The position numbers and the translations under genes are program-made. A stretch of DNA of 64,000 nucleotides from Lachnospiraceae bacterium (GTDB lineage Bacteria; Bacillota; Clostridia; Lachnospirales; Lachnospiraceae), in the NCBI GenBank assembly GCA_016283755.1, contig JAEENO010000020.1, forward strand, positions 84,156 through 148,155, in the 5' to 3' direction. The notes under the pieces are model-generated. The model was not told where the DNA came from, made no database searches, and was given only the letters and a program-made list of their open reading frames with translations. Below are positions 46,531 through 55,648 of this stretch, one piece after another (position 1 is the stretch's first letter; each line of letters starts with the position of its first letter).

Positions 46531-47940
46531 TTACTGTGCTTCTCTGACGTATCCGTCATTATCTATTGTAACGCCGTCGGATAACGATCTTATGTATCCT
46601 AATGCATTATCAAGTTCTTCCTTATTCTCTATCTTATAAGTTAAGCCGTTCTCATATTCACACGGTATAACCCTGTAATCTACCTTATTATCTTCATGAA
46701 TAACTATCTGAAAAAGCATGGTATGCCTTGATATCGCAGTCGTCCAGTCAAACCAGTAGTTGCCGAGACTATAGAGGATCGGCGCACCCATAAAGTATTC
46801 AAAGCCCTGAAGGCAATGAGTATGTCCTCCGACTACAACGTCAGCACCCTTTTCTATATACTTCATACCGAGCATCCTCTGATCGGCACCCATCTCATCG
46901 GTATCTTCCGTACCCCAGTGTACGTAAGCAATGACATAATCAGCCTTCGCTCTTGCTTCTTTAATAACTTCAAGATACTTATCCGGATTAAGTGTCTTAA
47001 GTACTCCCGGAGTTGTTGCGGTTGCTTCCCGCGTAAAGTTATAGCTTCGCTCAACCTGCGTTGCGGAAGTAAAAGCTATCTTACGTCCGTTTACGATAAA
47101 ATATACTATCTCCGACGCTTGCTCTAAGTTACGGCCCGCGCCGACATAAGGCATATCTATATCTTCCAATGTCTCAAGCGTAGAGATAAGACCTTCTTCA
47201 CCGTAATCATAGACATGATTATTGGCAAGAGACACTATATCAACACCAAGTGTACGCAGGCTTGCAGCGTATTCAGGCTTTGCCTTGAATGTATAAGCCT
47301 TGCCCTCAAGCGGTTCTCCCACCTCAGTATAAGTGCATTCATTATTAATCATGAATATATCCGCATTATGCATCTCTTCGAGGAGCGCTTTGGAGAAACA
47401 ATGCTCGGGCTCATTCTGAAGACTAAGCATAATCTCCATATTGCCCCAGGAATCATCGAAATTGATATCACCTGCAAAATCTATGATAATATCAGTTTTC
47501 GCGTCCACATTCTTAACATATACATTATCAAGATAATCAGGATGGATTCCCTTATCCGCACAATAATATACCCACAGAACATGCAACGTATTACCTGTTA
47601 ATTCATAGTAACAGCTCTCGTCTCCGCCTACCTTAAGCTTACTTTCAAGCTTCTTAAGAATCTCTTCTCCGTATCTTGCATAGAACCACAGATAAAAGCT
47701 CTCATCGAGAGGATATCCGTAAGTATTCTGCGAATTGGCAAGACGAAGCAGATCTTCTATAAGAATCTGTGCTTCATTGGTAAGCTCGCGATTCTTCAGT
47801 GTCTCCATATCTACGTAATGCTCTTCTTCAGCCTTATGAAATTCATTATCACCGGAATTCTTCTTACCACATCCCGGAAGTATCGTTAATACTGTCATCG
47901 ACACGATAATAAGAAGTGCCGTCAATTTCTTAAGTTTCAT
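46531..47940 (-). CDS. CapA-family (PGA_cap) lipoprotein
   Basis: 469 aa. Signal peptide with lipobox LPGC (near residue 25) predicts a lipid-anchored extracellular protein. From about residue 150 it shows the CapA metallophosphatase-like domain: DFAGDINFDD, NNECTYTE, SLANNHVYDYGEEGLISTLETL, YVHWGTED and GGHTHCLQGFEY. CapA proteins are linked to poly-gamma-glutamate capsule synthesis, but many relatives occur without cap genes, and none is seen here. The next gene downstream, gpmI, is 14 bp away, though the functions look unrelated. Confidence 0.9.
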   Translation of the reverse strand: MKLKKLTALLIIVSMTVLTILPGCGKKNSGDNEFHKAEEEHYVDMETLKNRELTNEAQILIEDLLRLANSQNTYGYPLDESFYLWFYARYGEEILKKLESKLKVGGDESCYYELTGNTLHVLWVYYCADKGIHPDYLDNVYVKNVDAKTDIIIDFAGDINFDDSWGNMEIMLSLQNEPEHCFSKALLEEMHNADIFMINNECTYTEVGEPLEGKAYTFKAKPEYAASLRTLGVDIVSLANNHVYDYGEEGLISTLETLEDIDMPYVGAGRNLEQASEIVYFIVNGRKIAFTSATQVERSYNFTREATATTPGVLKTLNPDKYLEVIKEARAKADYVIAYVHWGTEDTDEMGADQRMLGMKYIEKGADVVVGGHTHCLQGFEYFMGAPILYSLGNYWFDWTTAISRHTMLFQIVIHEDNKVDYRVIPCEYENGLTYKIENKEELDNALGYIRSLSDGVTIDNDGYVREAQ

Positions 47941-48023
47941 CTTATAATATAATCCCTTTTAGTAAGACATATATGTTATATTTTACCGCAGATTAATCAA
48001 TAATTCTATCTATAAAATAAATA

Positions 48024-48055
48024 AAAAGGGAACCATGCCATTCCATGATTCCCTA
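48024..48055 (-). terminator. Terminator after tpiA
   Basis: Imperfect stem GGGAATCATGG / CATGGTTCCC followed by TTTTTATTTATTT on the minus strand. Confidence 0.8.
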
Positions 48056-48068
48056 AATATTAACTAAA

Positions 48069-48815
48069 TCAGCAATTTACAATCTTACCGAAATCAGCCT
48101 TAAGTGCTGCACCGCCGACCAAACCGCCGTCGATATCAGGCTTGCCGAAGATCTCTGCGGCATTCTCGCCCTTAACGGATCCGCCGTACTGAATACGAAC
48201 GGATTCAGCAGTTGCATCGTTATACATAACACGGATTACGTCACGAATTGCCTTGCATACTTCTTCTGCCTGATCGGATGTAGCTGTCTTACCTGTACCT
48301 ATAGCCCAGATCGGTTCATAAGCGATAACCATCTTAGCAACATTCTCTGCAGGAACACCGAATAAGCACTCCTTAATCTGAGTATTGATAAAGTCGATTG
48401 TTACGCCCATTTCTCTCTGTTCTAACGTCTCGCCGCAACACAGAATAGGTGTAAGACCTGCCTCGAAAGCTTTTTTAACCTTCTTATTAAGAAGTTCGTT
48501 ATCCTCACCGAAGTACTGTCTTCTCTCGGAATGTCCGAGGATTACGTACTTAACACCTGCATCAACAAGCATCGGTGCGGAAATCTCGCCTGTAAAAGCG
48601 CCCTTATCTTCAAAATACATATTCTCAGCGCCTACAACTACATTAGTTCCCTTAACTGCGTTAATTACAGGAACTATATCAATTGCAGGAACGCAATATA
48701 CTACTTCTACACTATCTGACTGAACAAGCGGCTTTAATTCTTCAACAAGCTTAATTGCTTCCGAAGGAGTCATGTTCATCTTCCAGTTTCCTGCTACTAT
48801 TCTCTTTCTTGACAT
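48069..48815 (-). CDS. tpiA: Triosephosphate isomerase
   Basis: 248 aa from ATG 48815 (GGGAGG seven bases upstream; the frame runs on to 48902 inside pgk). Catalytic residues are clear: Asn/Lys in GNWKMN, His in LGHSERR, Glu in [11 protein letters not shown]. It interconverts DHAP and glyceraldehyde-3-phosphate. Third gene of the gap-pgk-tpiA run, ending at a terminator. Confidence 0.98.
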   Translation of the reverse strand: MSRKRIVAGNWKMNMTPSEAIKLVEELKPLVQSDSVEVVYCVPAIDIVPVINAVKGTNVVVGAENMYFEDKGAFTGEISAPMLVDAGVKYVILGHSERRQYFGEDNELLNKKVKKAFEAGLTPILCCGETLEQREMGVTIDFINTQIKECLFGVPAENVAKMVIAYEPIWAIGTGKTATSDQAEEVCKAIRDVIRVMYNDATAESVRIQYGGSVKGENAAEIFGKPDIDGGLVGGAALKADFGKIVNC

Positions 48816-48831
48816 CTTATGTCCTCCCATT

Positions 48832-50055
48832 CTATTTATCGTCAGCTGCAACAACGCCCGGAAGTGCCTTGCCTTCAAGGAATTCAAGTGATGCACCGCC
48901 ACCTGTTGAGATGTGGCTCATCTTATCTGCAAATCCCATCTGGTTAACTGCCGCTGCGGAATCTCCGCCACCGATGATTGTTGTCGCATCTGTATCTGCA
49001 AGAGCTTTTGCTACTTCCAAGGTACCCTTTGCAAGTACCGGGTTCTCGAATACGCCCATAGGTCCGTTCCATACTACAGTCTTAGCATTCTTAACTTCAT
49101 TCTTAAAAAGCTCCATAGTCTTAGGTCCGATATCAAGGCCCATCTTGTCTGCCGGAAGCTTATCTGAAGGGAATACTTCTGTATCGATAGGTGCATCGAT
49201 CGGATCCGGGAAAGCTGCTGCTACTGTTGTATCGATAGGAAGAAGAAGCTTCTTGCCAAGCTTATCAGCCTTCTCCATCATTTCCTTACAATATGAAATC
49301 TTCTCATCGTCTACAAGTGATGTACCGATCTCATATCCTTTTGCCTTAAGGAATGTATAAGCCATACCGCCACCGATGATTAATGTATCGCACTTTTCAA
49401 GCAAATTATTAATTACATTAAGCTTATCAGCTACCTTAGCTCCGCCCAGGATCGCTACGAAAGGACGTACAGGATTCTCTACCGCATTGCCAAGGAAATC
49501 AATCTCCTTTTGCATTAAGTATCCGACTGCGTTCTTGCCACCCTTAGCGGTGATAAACTTTGTAACGCCTTCAACGGATGCGTGGGCTCTGTGTGATGAA
49601 CCGAATGCATCGCATACATAGAAATCCGCAAGATCTGCAAGTTCCTTGGAGAACTTCTCGCCGTTTTTCGTCTCTTCCTCGCCTCTAAAGCGGGTATTCT
49701 GTAAAAGCACAACATCGCCTTCAGCCATTGCATTAACTGCTGCTGTTGCTGCATCGCCTGTTACATTGTAATCGGATACGAAATTAACTTTCTTTCCGAG
49801 CTTTTCAGATAAGCGCTCTGCTACAGGAGCAAGAGATTCACCTTCGTTAGGGCCGTTCTTAACCTTGCCTAAGTGTGAGCAAAGGATAACCTTGCCGCCG
49901 TCCTTAAGAAGCTTGTTGATTGTAGGAAGTGCAGCTGTGATACGGGTATCGTCTGTAATCTTGCCTTCTTTCAACGGAACGTTGAAGTCGCAACGAACAA
50001 GGACTCTTTTGCCCTTAACGTTAATATCATCAACCGATAATTTATTCAATGCCAT
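48832..50055 (-). CDS. pgk: Phosphoglycerate kinase
   Basis: 407 aa from ATG 50055 (GAGGTG upstream; a GTG at 50064 is in frame but lies within that site). [39 protein letters not shown] and the C-terminal [13 protein letters not shown] are standard PGK motifs. It makes ATP from 1,3-bisphosphoglycerate. An intercistronic stem-loop separates it from gap. Confidence 0.98.
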   Translation of the reverse strand: MALNKLSVDDINVKGKRVLVRCDFNVPLKEGKITDDTRITAALPTINKLLKDGGKVILCSHLGKVKNGPNEGESLAPVAERLSEKLGKKVNFVSDYNVTGDAATAAVNAMAEGDVVLLQNTRFRGEEETKNGEKFSKELADLADFYVCDAFGSSHRAHASVEGVTKFITAKGGKNAVGYLMQKEIDFLGNAVENPVRPFVAILGGAKVADKLNVINNLLEKCDTLIIGGGMAYTFLKAKGYEIGTSLVDDEKISYCKEMMEKADKLGKKLLLPIDTTVAAAFPDPIDAPIDTEVFPSDKLPADKMGLDIGPKTMELFKNEVKNAKTVVWNGPMGVFENPVLAKGTLEVAKALADTDATTIIGGGDSAAAVNQMGFADKMSHISTGGGASLEFLEGKALPGVVAADDK

Positions 50056-50084
50056 ATACTTCACCTCTAATTTTCAATAATAAT

Positions 50085-50117
50085 GGGCCCGGTCCACAAA
50101 GAACCGGACCCTTTTAA
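50085..50117 (-). other. Intercistronic stem-loop between gap and pgk
   Basis: GGGTCCGGTTC pairs with GGACCGGGCCC around a short loop; on the minus strand the tail is ATTATTATT, not a clean U-run. It may attenuate or stabilise mRNA between gap and pgk, giving more gap than pgk. Confidence 0.55.
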
Positions 50118-50132
50118 TTCGAGTCTAATTGA

Positions 50133-51149
50133 TTATTTTAACTCTGAGAAGTACTTAATTGTACGAACCATCTGGCTTGTGTAGCTGTTCTCGTTATCAT
50201 ACCAAGAAACAACCTGTACCTGATATGTATCGTCATCAATCTTAGATACCATTGTCTGAGTTGAATCGAATAATGAGCCGTATCTCATACCGATAATATC
50301 GGATGAAACGATCTCGTCTACGTTGTAGCCGAATGACTCGTTGGAAGCTGCCTTCATGGCTGCGTTGATACCGTCAACTGTGATGTCCTTGCCCTTAACA
50401 ACTGCGATAAGGATTGTTGTTGAACCTGTAGGTACCGGAACACGCTGTGCAGCGCCGATTAACTTGCCGTTTAACTCAGGGATAACAAGACCGATTGCCT
50501 TAGCTGCTCCTGTTGAGTTAGGAACGATATTAACTGCTGCAGCACGTGAACGACGAAGATCGCCCTTTCTCTGAGGTCCGTCAAGTGTCATCTGGTCGCC
50601 TGTGTAAGCGTGAATTGTCTGCATAATACCTGACTGGATCGGTGCATACTTATTAAGTGCCTGTGCCATAGGTGCAAGGCAGTTGGTTGTACAGCTTGCT
50701 GCTGAAATAATATCATCAGAAGCCTTTAAGATATCATGGTTAACATTATATACGATTGTAGGAAGATCGTTACCTGCCGGAGCGGAAATAACTACCTTTC
50801 TTGCACCTGCCTTAATGTGAGCGGCTGCCTTTTCCTTAGATGTGTAGAAACCTGTACACTCAAGTACTACGTCAACGCCAAGCTTACCCCAAGGGCAGTT
50901 AGCTGCATCGGATTCAGCATAGATCTTAATTGTCTTACCGTCAACAGTAATTGAATCTTCACCTGCTGTTACTGTATCTGCAAGATCATACTTCTTCTGA
51001 GCACTATCATACTTAAGAAGATGAGCAAGCATCTTAGGGCTTGTAAGATCGTTAATTGCTACTACCTCATATCCTTCTGCTCCAAACATCTGTCTGAATG
51101 CAAGACGTCCAATACGTCCAAAACCATTAATCGCTACTTTAACTGACAT
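50133..51149 (-). CDS. gap: Glyceraldehyde-3-phosphate dehydrogenase
   Basis: 338 aa from ATG 51149 (AGGAGGATCATT upstream). NAD-binding [14 protein letters not shown], the catalytic Cys in [12 protein letters not shown], and [12 protein letters not shown] near the end are canonical type I GAPDH. It oxidises glyceraldehyde-3-phosphate with NAD+ and phosphate. First gene of the glycolytic cluster, with an extended -10 promoter and a palindrome in the leader. Confidence 0.98.
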   Translation of the reverse strand: MSVKVAINGFGRIGRLAFRQMFGAEGYEVVAINDLTSPKMLAHLLKYDSAQKKYDLADTVTAGEDSITVDGKTIKIYAESDAANCPWGKLGVDVVLECTGFYTSKEKAAAHIKAGARKVVISAPAGNDLPTIVYNVNHDILKASDDIISAASCTTNCLAPMAQALNKYAPIQSGIMQTIHAYTGDQMTLDGPQRKGDLRRSRAAAVNIVPNSTGAAKAIGLVIPELNGKLIGAAQRVPVPTGSTTILIAVVKGKDITVDGINAAMKAASNESFGYNVDEIVSSDIIGMRYGSLFDSTQTMVSKIDDDTYQVQVVSWYDNENSYTSQMVRTIKYFSELK

Positions 51150-51193
51150 AATGATCCTCCTATTTAATTGATATCGGTATTTTATTCTGAATA

Positions 51194-51210
51194 TGACCAA
51201 GTATCGGTCA
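51194..51210 (-). promoter_or_regulatory. Palindrome in the gap leader (candidate operator)
   Basis: TGACC-N7-GGTCA, 17 bp, placed about 20 bp after the gap -10 box, a position suited to repressor binding. The matching regulator is not known. Confidence 0.45.
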
Positions 51211-51227
51211 TCCATCAGTCAACTTTT

Positions 51228-51236
51228 ATTATAGCA
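51228..51236 (-). promoter_or_regulatory. Extended -10 promoter of gap
   Basis: Minus-strand TGCTATAAT (TG-n extended -10). No good -35 is present 17 bp upstream, consistent with an extended -10 promoter. Confidence 0.55.
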
Positions 51237-51335
51237 TAGAAAAAAGATTTTACCACATTGAAATTTAATGTCTTTGCGAAAATACCCGTTGTGATATAAG
51301 TATCAATCAACAGGCTATAACTTATGGCTGCATTG

Positions 51336-51344
51336 TGATATAAT
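51336..51344 (+). promoter_or_regulatory. Extended -10 promoter of the PAP2 gene
   Basis: TGTGATATAAT on the plus strand (TATAAT at 51339-51344, TG directly before), with a weak -35 TATAAC 17 bp upstream. Confidence 0.5.
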
Positions 51345-51420
51345 AACGACATGGTTTTATCGGGTTTATCGGTAAGACCTAACGGGGTTTATAATAATTT
51401 ATATCAGGAGCTTTTATAAC

Positions 51421-52347
51421 ATGGGTAACACATTCTACTTCAACTGGGAACCGGCTCTTATGGAGTGGCTCCAGGCGCATATGGGAAGTTTCGGAACGAC
51501 CTTTATGTCCTATTGTTCAGCGTTCGGTGAGGAATTAATCCTTATCGGAGTTATGTGCATTCTTTACTTTATCTATGATAAGGAAACCGCAAAGTATGTT
51601 GCAAGACGCTATATGGTTGCAAGCTGCGGATTTGGTTTCATCAAGAACATCTTCTGCAGATTACGCCCTTATTTCGTACATGATAATGTAAAATGCTTAA
51701 AACCCGTCGATCCCAATGCGGACCTATATGACGTAACGCATCAGGGTTTCTCCTTCCCAAGCGGGCACTCCGCAGGAAGTATGGCAATCTTCGGCGGCGC
51801 AGCCGTTAAGATTAAGAAAGGCTGGTTTAGAGCACTTGCAGCAATAATTATTCTTCTTGTAGGTATCTCAAGATTCGCACTCGGTGCTCACTATCCTACC
51901 GACGTTCTTGCAGGCTGGGGAATCGGTATCTTAAGTATATGCCTCTTCTCTCTTATGGAGAAGTACATTAAGAATCGCAAGATTGTATATCTTATCTGGC
52001 TTTTAATCTTCTTACCGGGATTTTTCTTCGCAACAACAACAGACTTCTACTCAAGCTACGGTATGATGATCGGTGTATTCGGAGCAGATCTTTTCGAAGC
52101 AAAGTTCGTTAAGTTTGAGAAGCCTAAGAATATCTTTACAGGTATCTTAAGAATAGTCGGCGCACTTGCTATTTATTATGCACTTAACGTATTATTGAAG
52201 ATGCCGTTTAGTTCTGAATTCCGTTCATCCGCAACACTTGCTTCTTACCTTGTAAGAATAGCAAGATACGGACTTATGTTATTCGTTCCGATGGCAATCT
52301 ATCCTATGTGCTTTAAGCCATTAGGCAAGATATTCTTTAAAAAATAG
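51421..52347 (+). CDS. PAP2-family membrane phosphatase
   Basis: 308 aa, about eight membrane helices. The three PAP2 motifs are visible: IKNIFCRLRP (KxxxxxxRP), PSGHS, and SRFALGAHYPTDVLAG (SRxxxxxHxxxD). These enzymes dephosphorylate lipid phosphates such as undecaprenyl pyrophosphate or phosphatidic acid on the outer face of the membrane. The extra C-terminal helices after motif 3 are typical of the longer subgroup. AGGAGCTTTTATAAC precedes ATG 51421. It is transcribed divergently from gap and convergently with nifU. Confidence 0.92.
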   Translation: MGNTFYFNWEPALMEWLQAHMGSFGTTFMSYCSAFGEELILIGVMCILYFIYDKETAKYVARRYMVASCGFGFIKNIFCRLRPYFVHDNVKCLKPVDPNADLYDVTHQGFSFPSGHSAGSMAIFGGAAVKIKKGWFRALAAIIILLVGISRFALGAHYPTDVLAGWGIGILSICLFSLMEKYIKNRKIVYLIWLLIFLPGFFFATTTDFYSSYGMMIGVFGADLFEAKFVKFEKPKNIFTGILRIVGALAIYYALNVLLKMPFSSEFRSSATLASYLVRIARYGLMLFVPMAIYPMCFKPLGKIFFKK

Positions 52348-52372
52348 AGCTTTTATACAATTACATAATCAA

Positions 52373-52407
52373 TAAAAATATCCGGAGATCTCTCTCCGGA
52401 TATTTTA
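52373..52407. terminator. Bidirectional terminator between PAP2 gene and nifU
   Basis: Perfect stem TATCCGGAGA / TCTCCGGATA with T-runs on both sides (ATTTTAG on plus, TTTTTATT on minus). Confidence 0.85.
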
Positions 52408-52453
52408 GTCTAACGTGAGTTTCTATTTAAGTTAATCACTATAGGGAGTGATA

Positions 52454-52891
52454 TTAATAATCCTCTTCTTCTTCGCCTTCTGATATATCAGACTTCGGCT
52501 TCTTTAAGCCTTCGATGGTGATTCCGTGCTTCTCTGCGTAATCCCAAAGTGCTGCATGAATTGCTTCTTCTGCAAGTAGTGAGCAATGAACCTTAACAGG
52601 AGGAAGTCCGTCAAGAGCTTCCATAACTGCCTGATTGGTAACCTTTAAAGCCTCTTCAATAGTCTTACCCATTACAAGCTCTGTTGCCATTGATGATGTT
52701 GCAACTGCTGCGCCGCAACCGAAGGTCTTGAACTTGCAATCTCTTATTATCCCGTTATCATCGATATCAAGATACATTCTCATGATATCGCCGCACTTTG
52801 CGTTACCTACTGTACCAACGCCTGATGCGTTCTCTATCTCGCCAACGTTTCTAGGATGCTGAAAATGATCCATTACTTTTTCGCTATACAT
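52454..52891 (-). CDS. nifU: Iron-sulfur cluster scaffold NifU/IscU-like
   Basis: 145 aa, single U-type domain without the Nfu domain. It has the three cluster cysteines: GNAKCGD, KTFGCGAAVATSS and VHCSLLAEEAI. Fe-S clusters are assembled on it using sulfur from the upstream-encoded desulfurase. It follows nifS by 19 bp. The C-terminal acidic tail (SDISEGEEEEDY) is unusual but common in this group of Clostridia by my recollection. Essential for NfnAB, HydF and other Fe-S proteins. Confidence 0.95.
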   Translation of the reverse strand: MYSEKVMDHFQHPRNVGEIENASGVGTVGNAKCGDIMRMYLDIDDNGIIRDCKFKTFGCGAAVATSSMATELVMGKTIEEALKVTNQAVMEALDGLPPVKVHCSLLAEEAIHAALWDYAEKHGITIEGLKKPKSDISEGEEEEDY

Positions 52892-52910
52892 AACATACCC
52901 TCCGTTAATC

Positions 52911-54098
52911 CTACTTATTCTGCTTCTTTACGAAATCTTCGTAAAGCGGTGACATTGCTCTTAATGTCTCTATAATCTTCTTTAATTCATCAACCGTGTA
53001 ATCAATCTCTTCCTTGGTGGTCTCATAGCTTAATGTAAGTCTTAATGAGCCGTGTGCAATCTCATGCGGTAAACCGATCGCAAGAAGTACATGTGAAGGA
53101 TCGAGTGAACCCGATGTACAAGCAGAACCGGATGAACCGCAGATTCCCTTGCCGTCAAGCATGATAAGCATTGATTCGCCTTCAATGAATCTGAAGCATG
53201 CATTAACGTTATTAGGAAGTCTATGTGTTCTTGAACCGTTAATCTTGGTATAAGGGATCTCATTCTCAAGTCTTCCGATTAAGTAATCACGAAGTTCGGA
53301 TTCCTTCTTGATTCTCTCATCAAGTGTAGCCTTGGCAATCTCGCAAGCTTTACCGAATCCTGCGATACCCGGAATATTCTCTGTACCTGCACGACGCTTT
53401 CTCTCCTGTGCGCCGCCATGTACGAATGACTTAATCTTAACGCCCTTTCTAATATAGAGCATTCCGACTCCCTTAGGTCCGTATAACTTATGTCCGCTTG
53501 CGGAAAGCATATCGATATTCATTTCATCTACATTGATATGAACCTGCCCGAATGCCTGAACCGCATCTGTATGGAAGTATATTCCGTGCTTATGAACAAC
53601 TTCACCGATCTCTTTGATCGGTTCAATTGTACCGATCTCGTTATTGGCAAACATAATGGATACTAAGATTGTATCCGGACGAATAGCTTTTTCAACTGCT
53701 TCAGGAGATACGATACCGTCTTCATCAACATCAAGGTATGTAACTTCAAAACCGTTCTTCTCCAAGTATTCGCATGTATGAAGAATTGCATGATGCTCAA
53801 TCTTCGATGTAATTATATGCTTGCCTTTATCCTTTAATAATTCTGCAGTTGCCTTAAGTGCCCAGTTATCTGCCTCAGAACCGCCTGCTGTAAAGTAAAT
53901 CTCATCAGTGTTGGCACCGATCAAGTCTGCAACCTTAGCTCTCGCATCGGTTAAAGCTTCCTTTGCCTTAGCTCCTACCGAATATATTGCAGATGCATTA
54001 CCGTAGTTCTCCGTAAAAAACGGAATCATGGTCTCCACAACTTCCGGACGTACCTTGGTTGTTGCTGCATTGTCAAGATATACGATTCTCTTCTCCAT
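52911..54098 (-). CDS. nifS: Cysteine desulfurase NifS/IscS
   Basis: 395 aa PLP enzyme. YLDNAATTKVRPEVVE at the start, PLP lysine in SASGHKLYGPKG and the active-site cysteine loop SSGSACTSGSLDPSHVL place it in the IscS/NifS class I group. It releases sulfur from L-cysteine to the scaffold protein. It starts 2 bp after the Rrf2 regulator gene stop, in the order regulator-nifS-nifU. Confidence 0.96.
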   Translation of the reverse strand: MEKRIVYLDNAATTKVRPEVVETMIPFFTENYGNASAIYSVGAKAKEALTDARAKVADLIGANTDEIYFTAGGSEADNWALKATAELLKDKGKHIITSKIEHHAILHTCEYLEKNGFEVTYLDVDEDGIVSPEAVEKAIRPDTILVSIMFANNEIGTIEPIKEIGEVVHKHGIYFHTDAVQAFGQVHINVDEMNIDMLSASGHKLYGPKGVGMLYIRKGVKIKSFVHGGAQERKRRAGTENIPGIAGFGKACEIAKATLDERIKKESELRDYLIGRLENEIPYTKINGSRTHRLPNNVNACFRFIEGESMLIMLDGKGICGSSGSACTSGSLDPSHVLLAIGLPHEIAHGSLRLTLSYETTKEEIDYTVDELKKIIETLRAMSPLYEDFVKKQNK

Positions 54099-54100
54099 GT

Positions 54101-54535
54101 CTATTCCTCTCCTACATTGCGGCTGTCGTTGACAAGCTCGCTTATAAATATATTGTTAATTGTATCGTTCACGCTATCGTTGATCTTCTTCCACACAAGT
54201 CTTGTTGTGCAATGTCCCGTTGCGCCGCAACTGTGCTCACAGGATTCCTCCTCCGTTGCACATTCAACCGGTGAAAGGTCACCTTCAAGTGCTCTTAATA
54301 CATCGCCTACCGAAATCTCTTCGGGCTTTCTTGTAAGTACATATCCTCCCGAAGCTCCGCGAACCGATTCCACAAGATTAGCTTTCTTAAGCTTAGTCAT
54401 AAGCTGTTCCAAATAACTTATTGAAATATCCTGACGCTTGGCTACTTCCGCAAGTGATACCGGTTCTTTCTCCGAATAGATCGCTATATCAACAAAAGCT
54501 CTTAAACCGTAGCGTCCTTTTGTAGACAGTTTCAT
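54101..54535 (-). CDS. iscR: Rrf2-family regulator, IscR-like
   Basis: 144 aa. Winged-helix Rrf2 N-terminus (MKLSTKGRYGLRAFVDIA) with recognition helix (ISISYLEQLMTKLKKANLVES) and the RGASGGYVLTR wing. The C-terminal region has cysteines CATEEESCEHSCGATGHC that can bind an Fe-S cluster as in IscR. It should sense cluster status and repress its own operon. The upstream DNA holds four direct repeats at 15-bp spacing. CymR-like function is less likely because of the cysteines. Confidence 0.93.
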   Translation of the reverse strand: MKLSTKGRYGLRAFVDIAIYSEKEPVSLAEVAKRQDISISYLEQLMTKLKKANLVESVRGASGGYVLTRKPEEISVGDVLRALEGDLSPVECATEEESCEHSCGATGHCTTRLVWKKINDSVNDTINNIFISELVNDSRNVGEE

Positions 54536-54556
54536 GTGATTACCTCACTTAAACCC

Positions 54557-54608
54557 AATTCCTACAGATTTAATTCCTAGTATTGTAATTCCTAGTAAAT
54601 TAATTCCT
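54557..54608 (-). promoter_or_regulatory. Four-copy direct-repeat operator upstream of iscR
   Basis: AATTCCT (TAGGAATT on the minus strand) starts at 54557, 54572, 54587 and 54602, an exact 15-bp period. The array overlaps the probable promoter (CTGACA, 17 bp, TTTACT). Confidence 0.65.
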
Positions 54609-54729
54609 ACTATTTTTGTCAGAATTATAATATCATCTATTTTTACAGTTTGCAATAGCTTACTTAAAATTTTTTATTAAAGAATAATGAAAGTATCGAT
54701 AAAACAAATTCTAATATAATGCAAAAAAA

Positions 54730-54758
54730 TAAGGAGAACCATTTCGGTTCTCCTTAAA
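54730..54758 (-). terminator. Terminator after efp
   Basis: Stem TAAGGAGAACC / GGTTCTCCTTA followed by TTTTTTT-rich sequence on the minus strand. Confidence 0.9.
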
Positions 54759-54766
54759 GTCATTAA

Positions 54767-55324
54767 TTAAACTCTTGATAAATACTCGCCTGTACGTGTA
54801 TCGATCTTGATTACTTCGCCCTGCTCTACGAATAACGGAACATAAACCTGAGCACCTGTCTCAACGATTGCCGGCTTTGTAGCGCCCTGTGCTGTATCGC
54901 CCTTGAATCCAGGCTCTGTCTCTGTAATTGTAAGCTCTACAAAGAGAGGCGGTTCAACTGCGAATACGTTACCATTGTGGGAACATACCTTAACCATTTC
55001 GTTATCCTTAACGAACTTAAGAGCATCACCGATTGCATCCTTGTTAAGACCAATCTGCTCATATGACTCAAGATCCATGAAGTAGTAAAGATCTCCGTCA
55101 TTGTAAAGATACTGCATATCCTTACGATCTATTCTGGCTGCCGGGAACTTCTCTGTTGGTCTGAATGATGTCTCGACAACACCACCGTTCTTAACATCCT
55201 TTAACTTTGTACGAACGAAAGCTGCACCCTTACCAGGCTTAACGTGCTGGAATTCTATAATCTGGCAAACCTTTCCATCATATTCAATAGTAATACCGTT
55301 TCTGAAATCTCCTGCAGAAATCAT
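54767..55324 (-). CDS. efp: Elongation factor P
   Basis: 185 aa. KOW-like N-terminal domain ending in the functional loop [14 protein letters not shown], in which the lysine of GKGA is at the tip that can be modified, then the EFP/P-OB domains with [19 protein letters not shown] and a typical end [14 protein letters not shown]. It relieves ribosome stalling at polyproline. Monocistronic, with its own promoter and terminator. No epmA/ymfI-type modifier gene is adjacent. Confidence 0.97.
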   Translation of the reverse strand: MISAGDFRNGITIEYDGKVCQIIEFQHVKPGKGAAFVRTKLKDVKNGGVVETSFRPTEKFPAARIDRKDMQYLYNDGDLYYFMDLESYEQIGLNKDAIGDALKFVKDNEMVKVCSHNGNVFAVEPPLFVELTITETEPGFKGDTAQGATKPAIVETGAQVYVPLFVEQGEVIKIDTRTGEYLSRV

Positions 55325-55408
55325 GTGTTTTCCTCCTTAATACATATCACTGCTCTATTGATCTAAATTTAATAATATCCATTACCATTTAAGGCAACAA
55401 TCTATGAT

Positions 55409-55437
55409 ATTATAACTTATACAATCTATCTTTTCAA
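55409..55437 (-). promoter_or_regulatory. Promoter of efp
   Basis: Minus-strand -35 TTGAAA (55432-55437), 17-bp spacer, -10 TATAAT (55409-55414). The rest of the 55325-55648 gap is AT-rich and probably includes the downstream end of the IS30 element. Confidence 0.8.
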
Positions 55438-55605
55438 GCATTTTCTTCTTTAATAGAACTTTTTTTAAATGTCAATATTAAATGCGAAAAAAAATATAAT
55501 AAATTGTCTTGGTCCAGATCCATGTTTTTAAGCATAACTTCAAACATAATTTTCAAATACCGTGCTTTAGTTAGAAAAAATAGGGAAAATACGGATATAC
55601 AAATA

Positions 55606-55624
55606 AAACTGGCAAAACCAGTTT
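55606..55624 (-). terminator. Short terminator-like hairpin after the IS30 transposase gene
   Basis: AAACTGG-TTTTG-CCAGTTT followed by TATTTG, 25 bp beyond the transposase stop. Confidence 0.45.
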
Positions 55625-55648
55625 ATAATTAAAAATAACATTTCTGTG

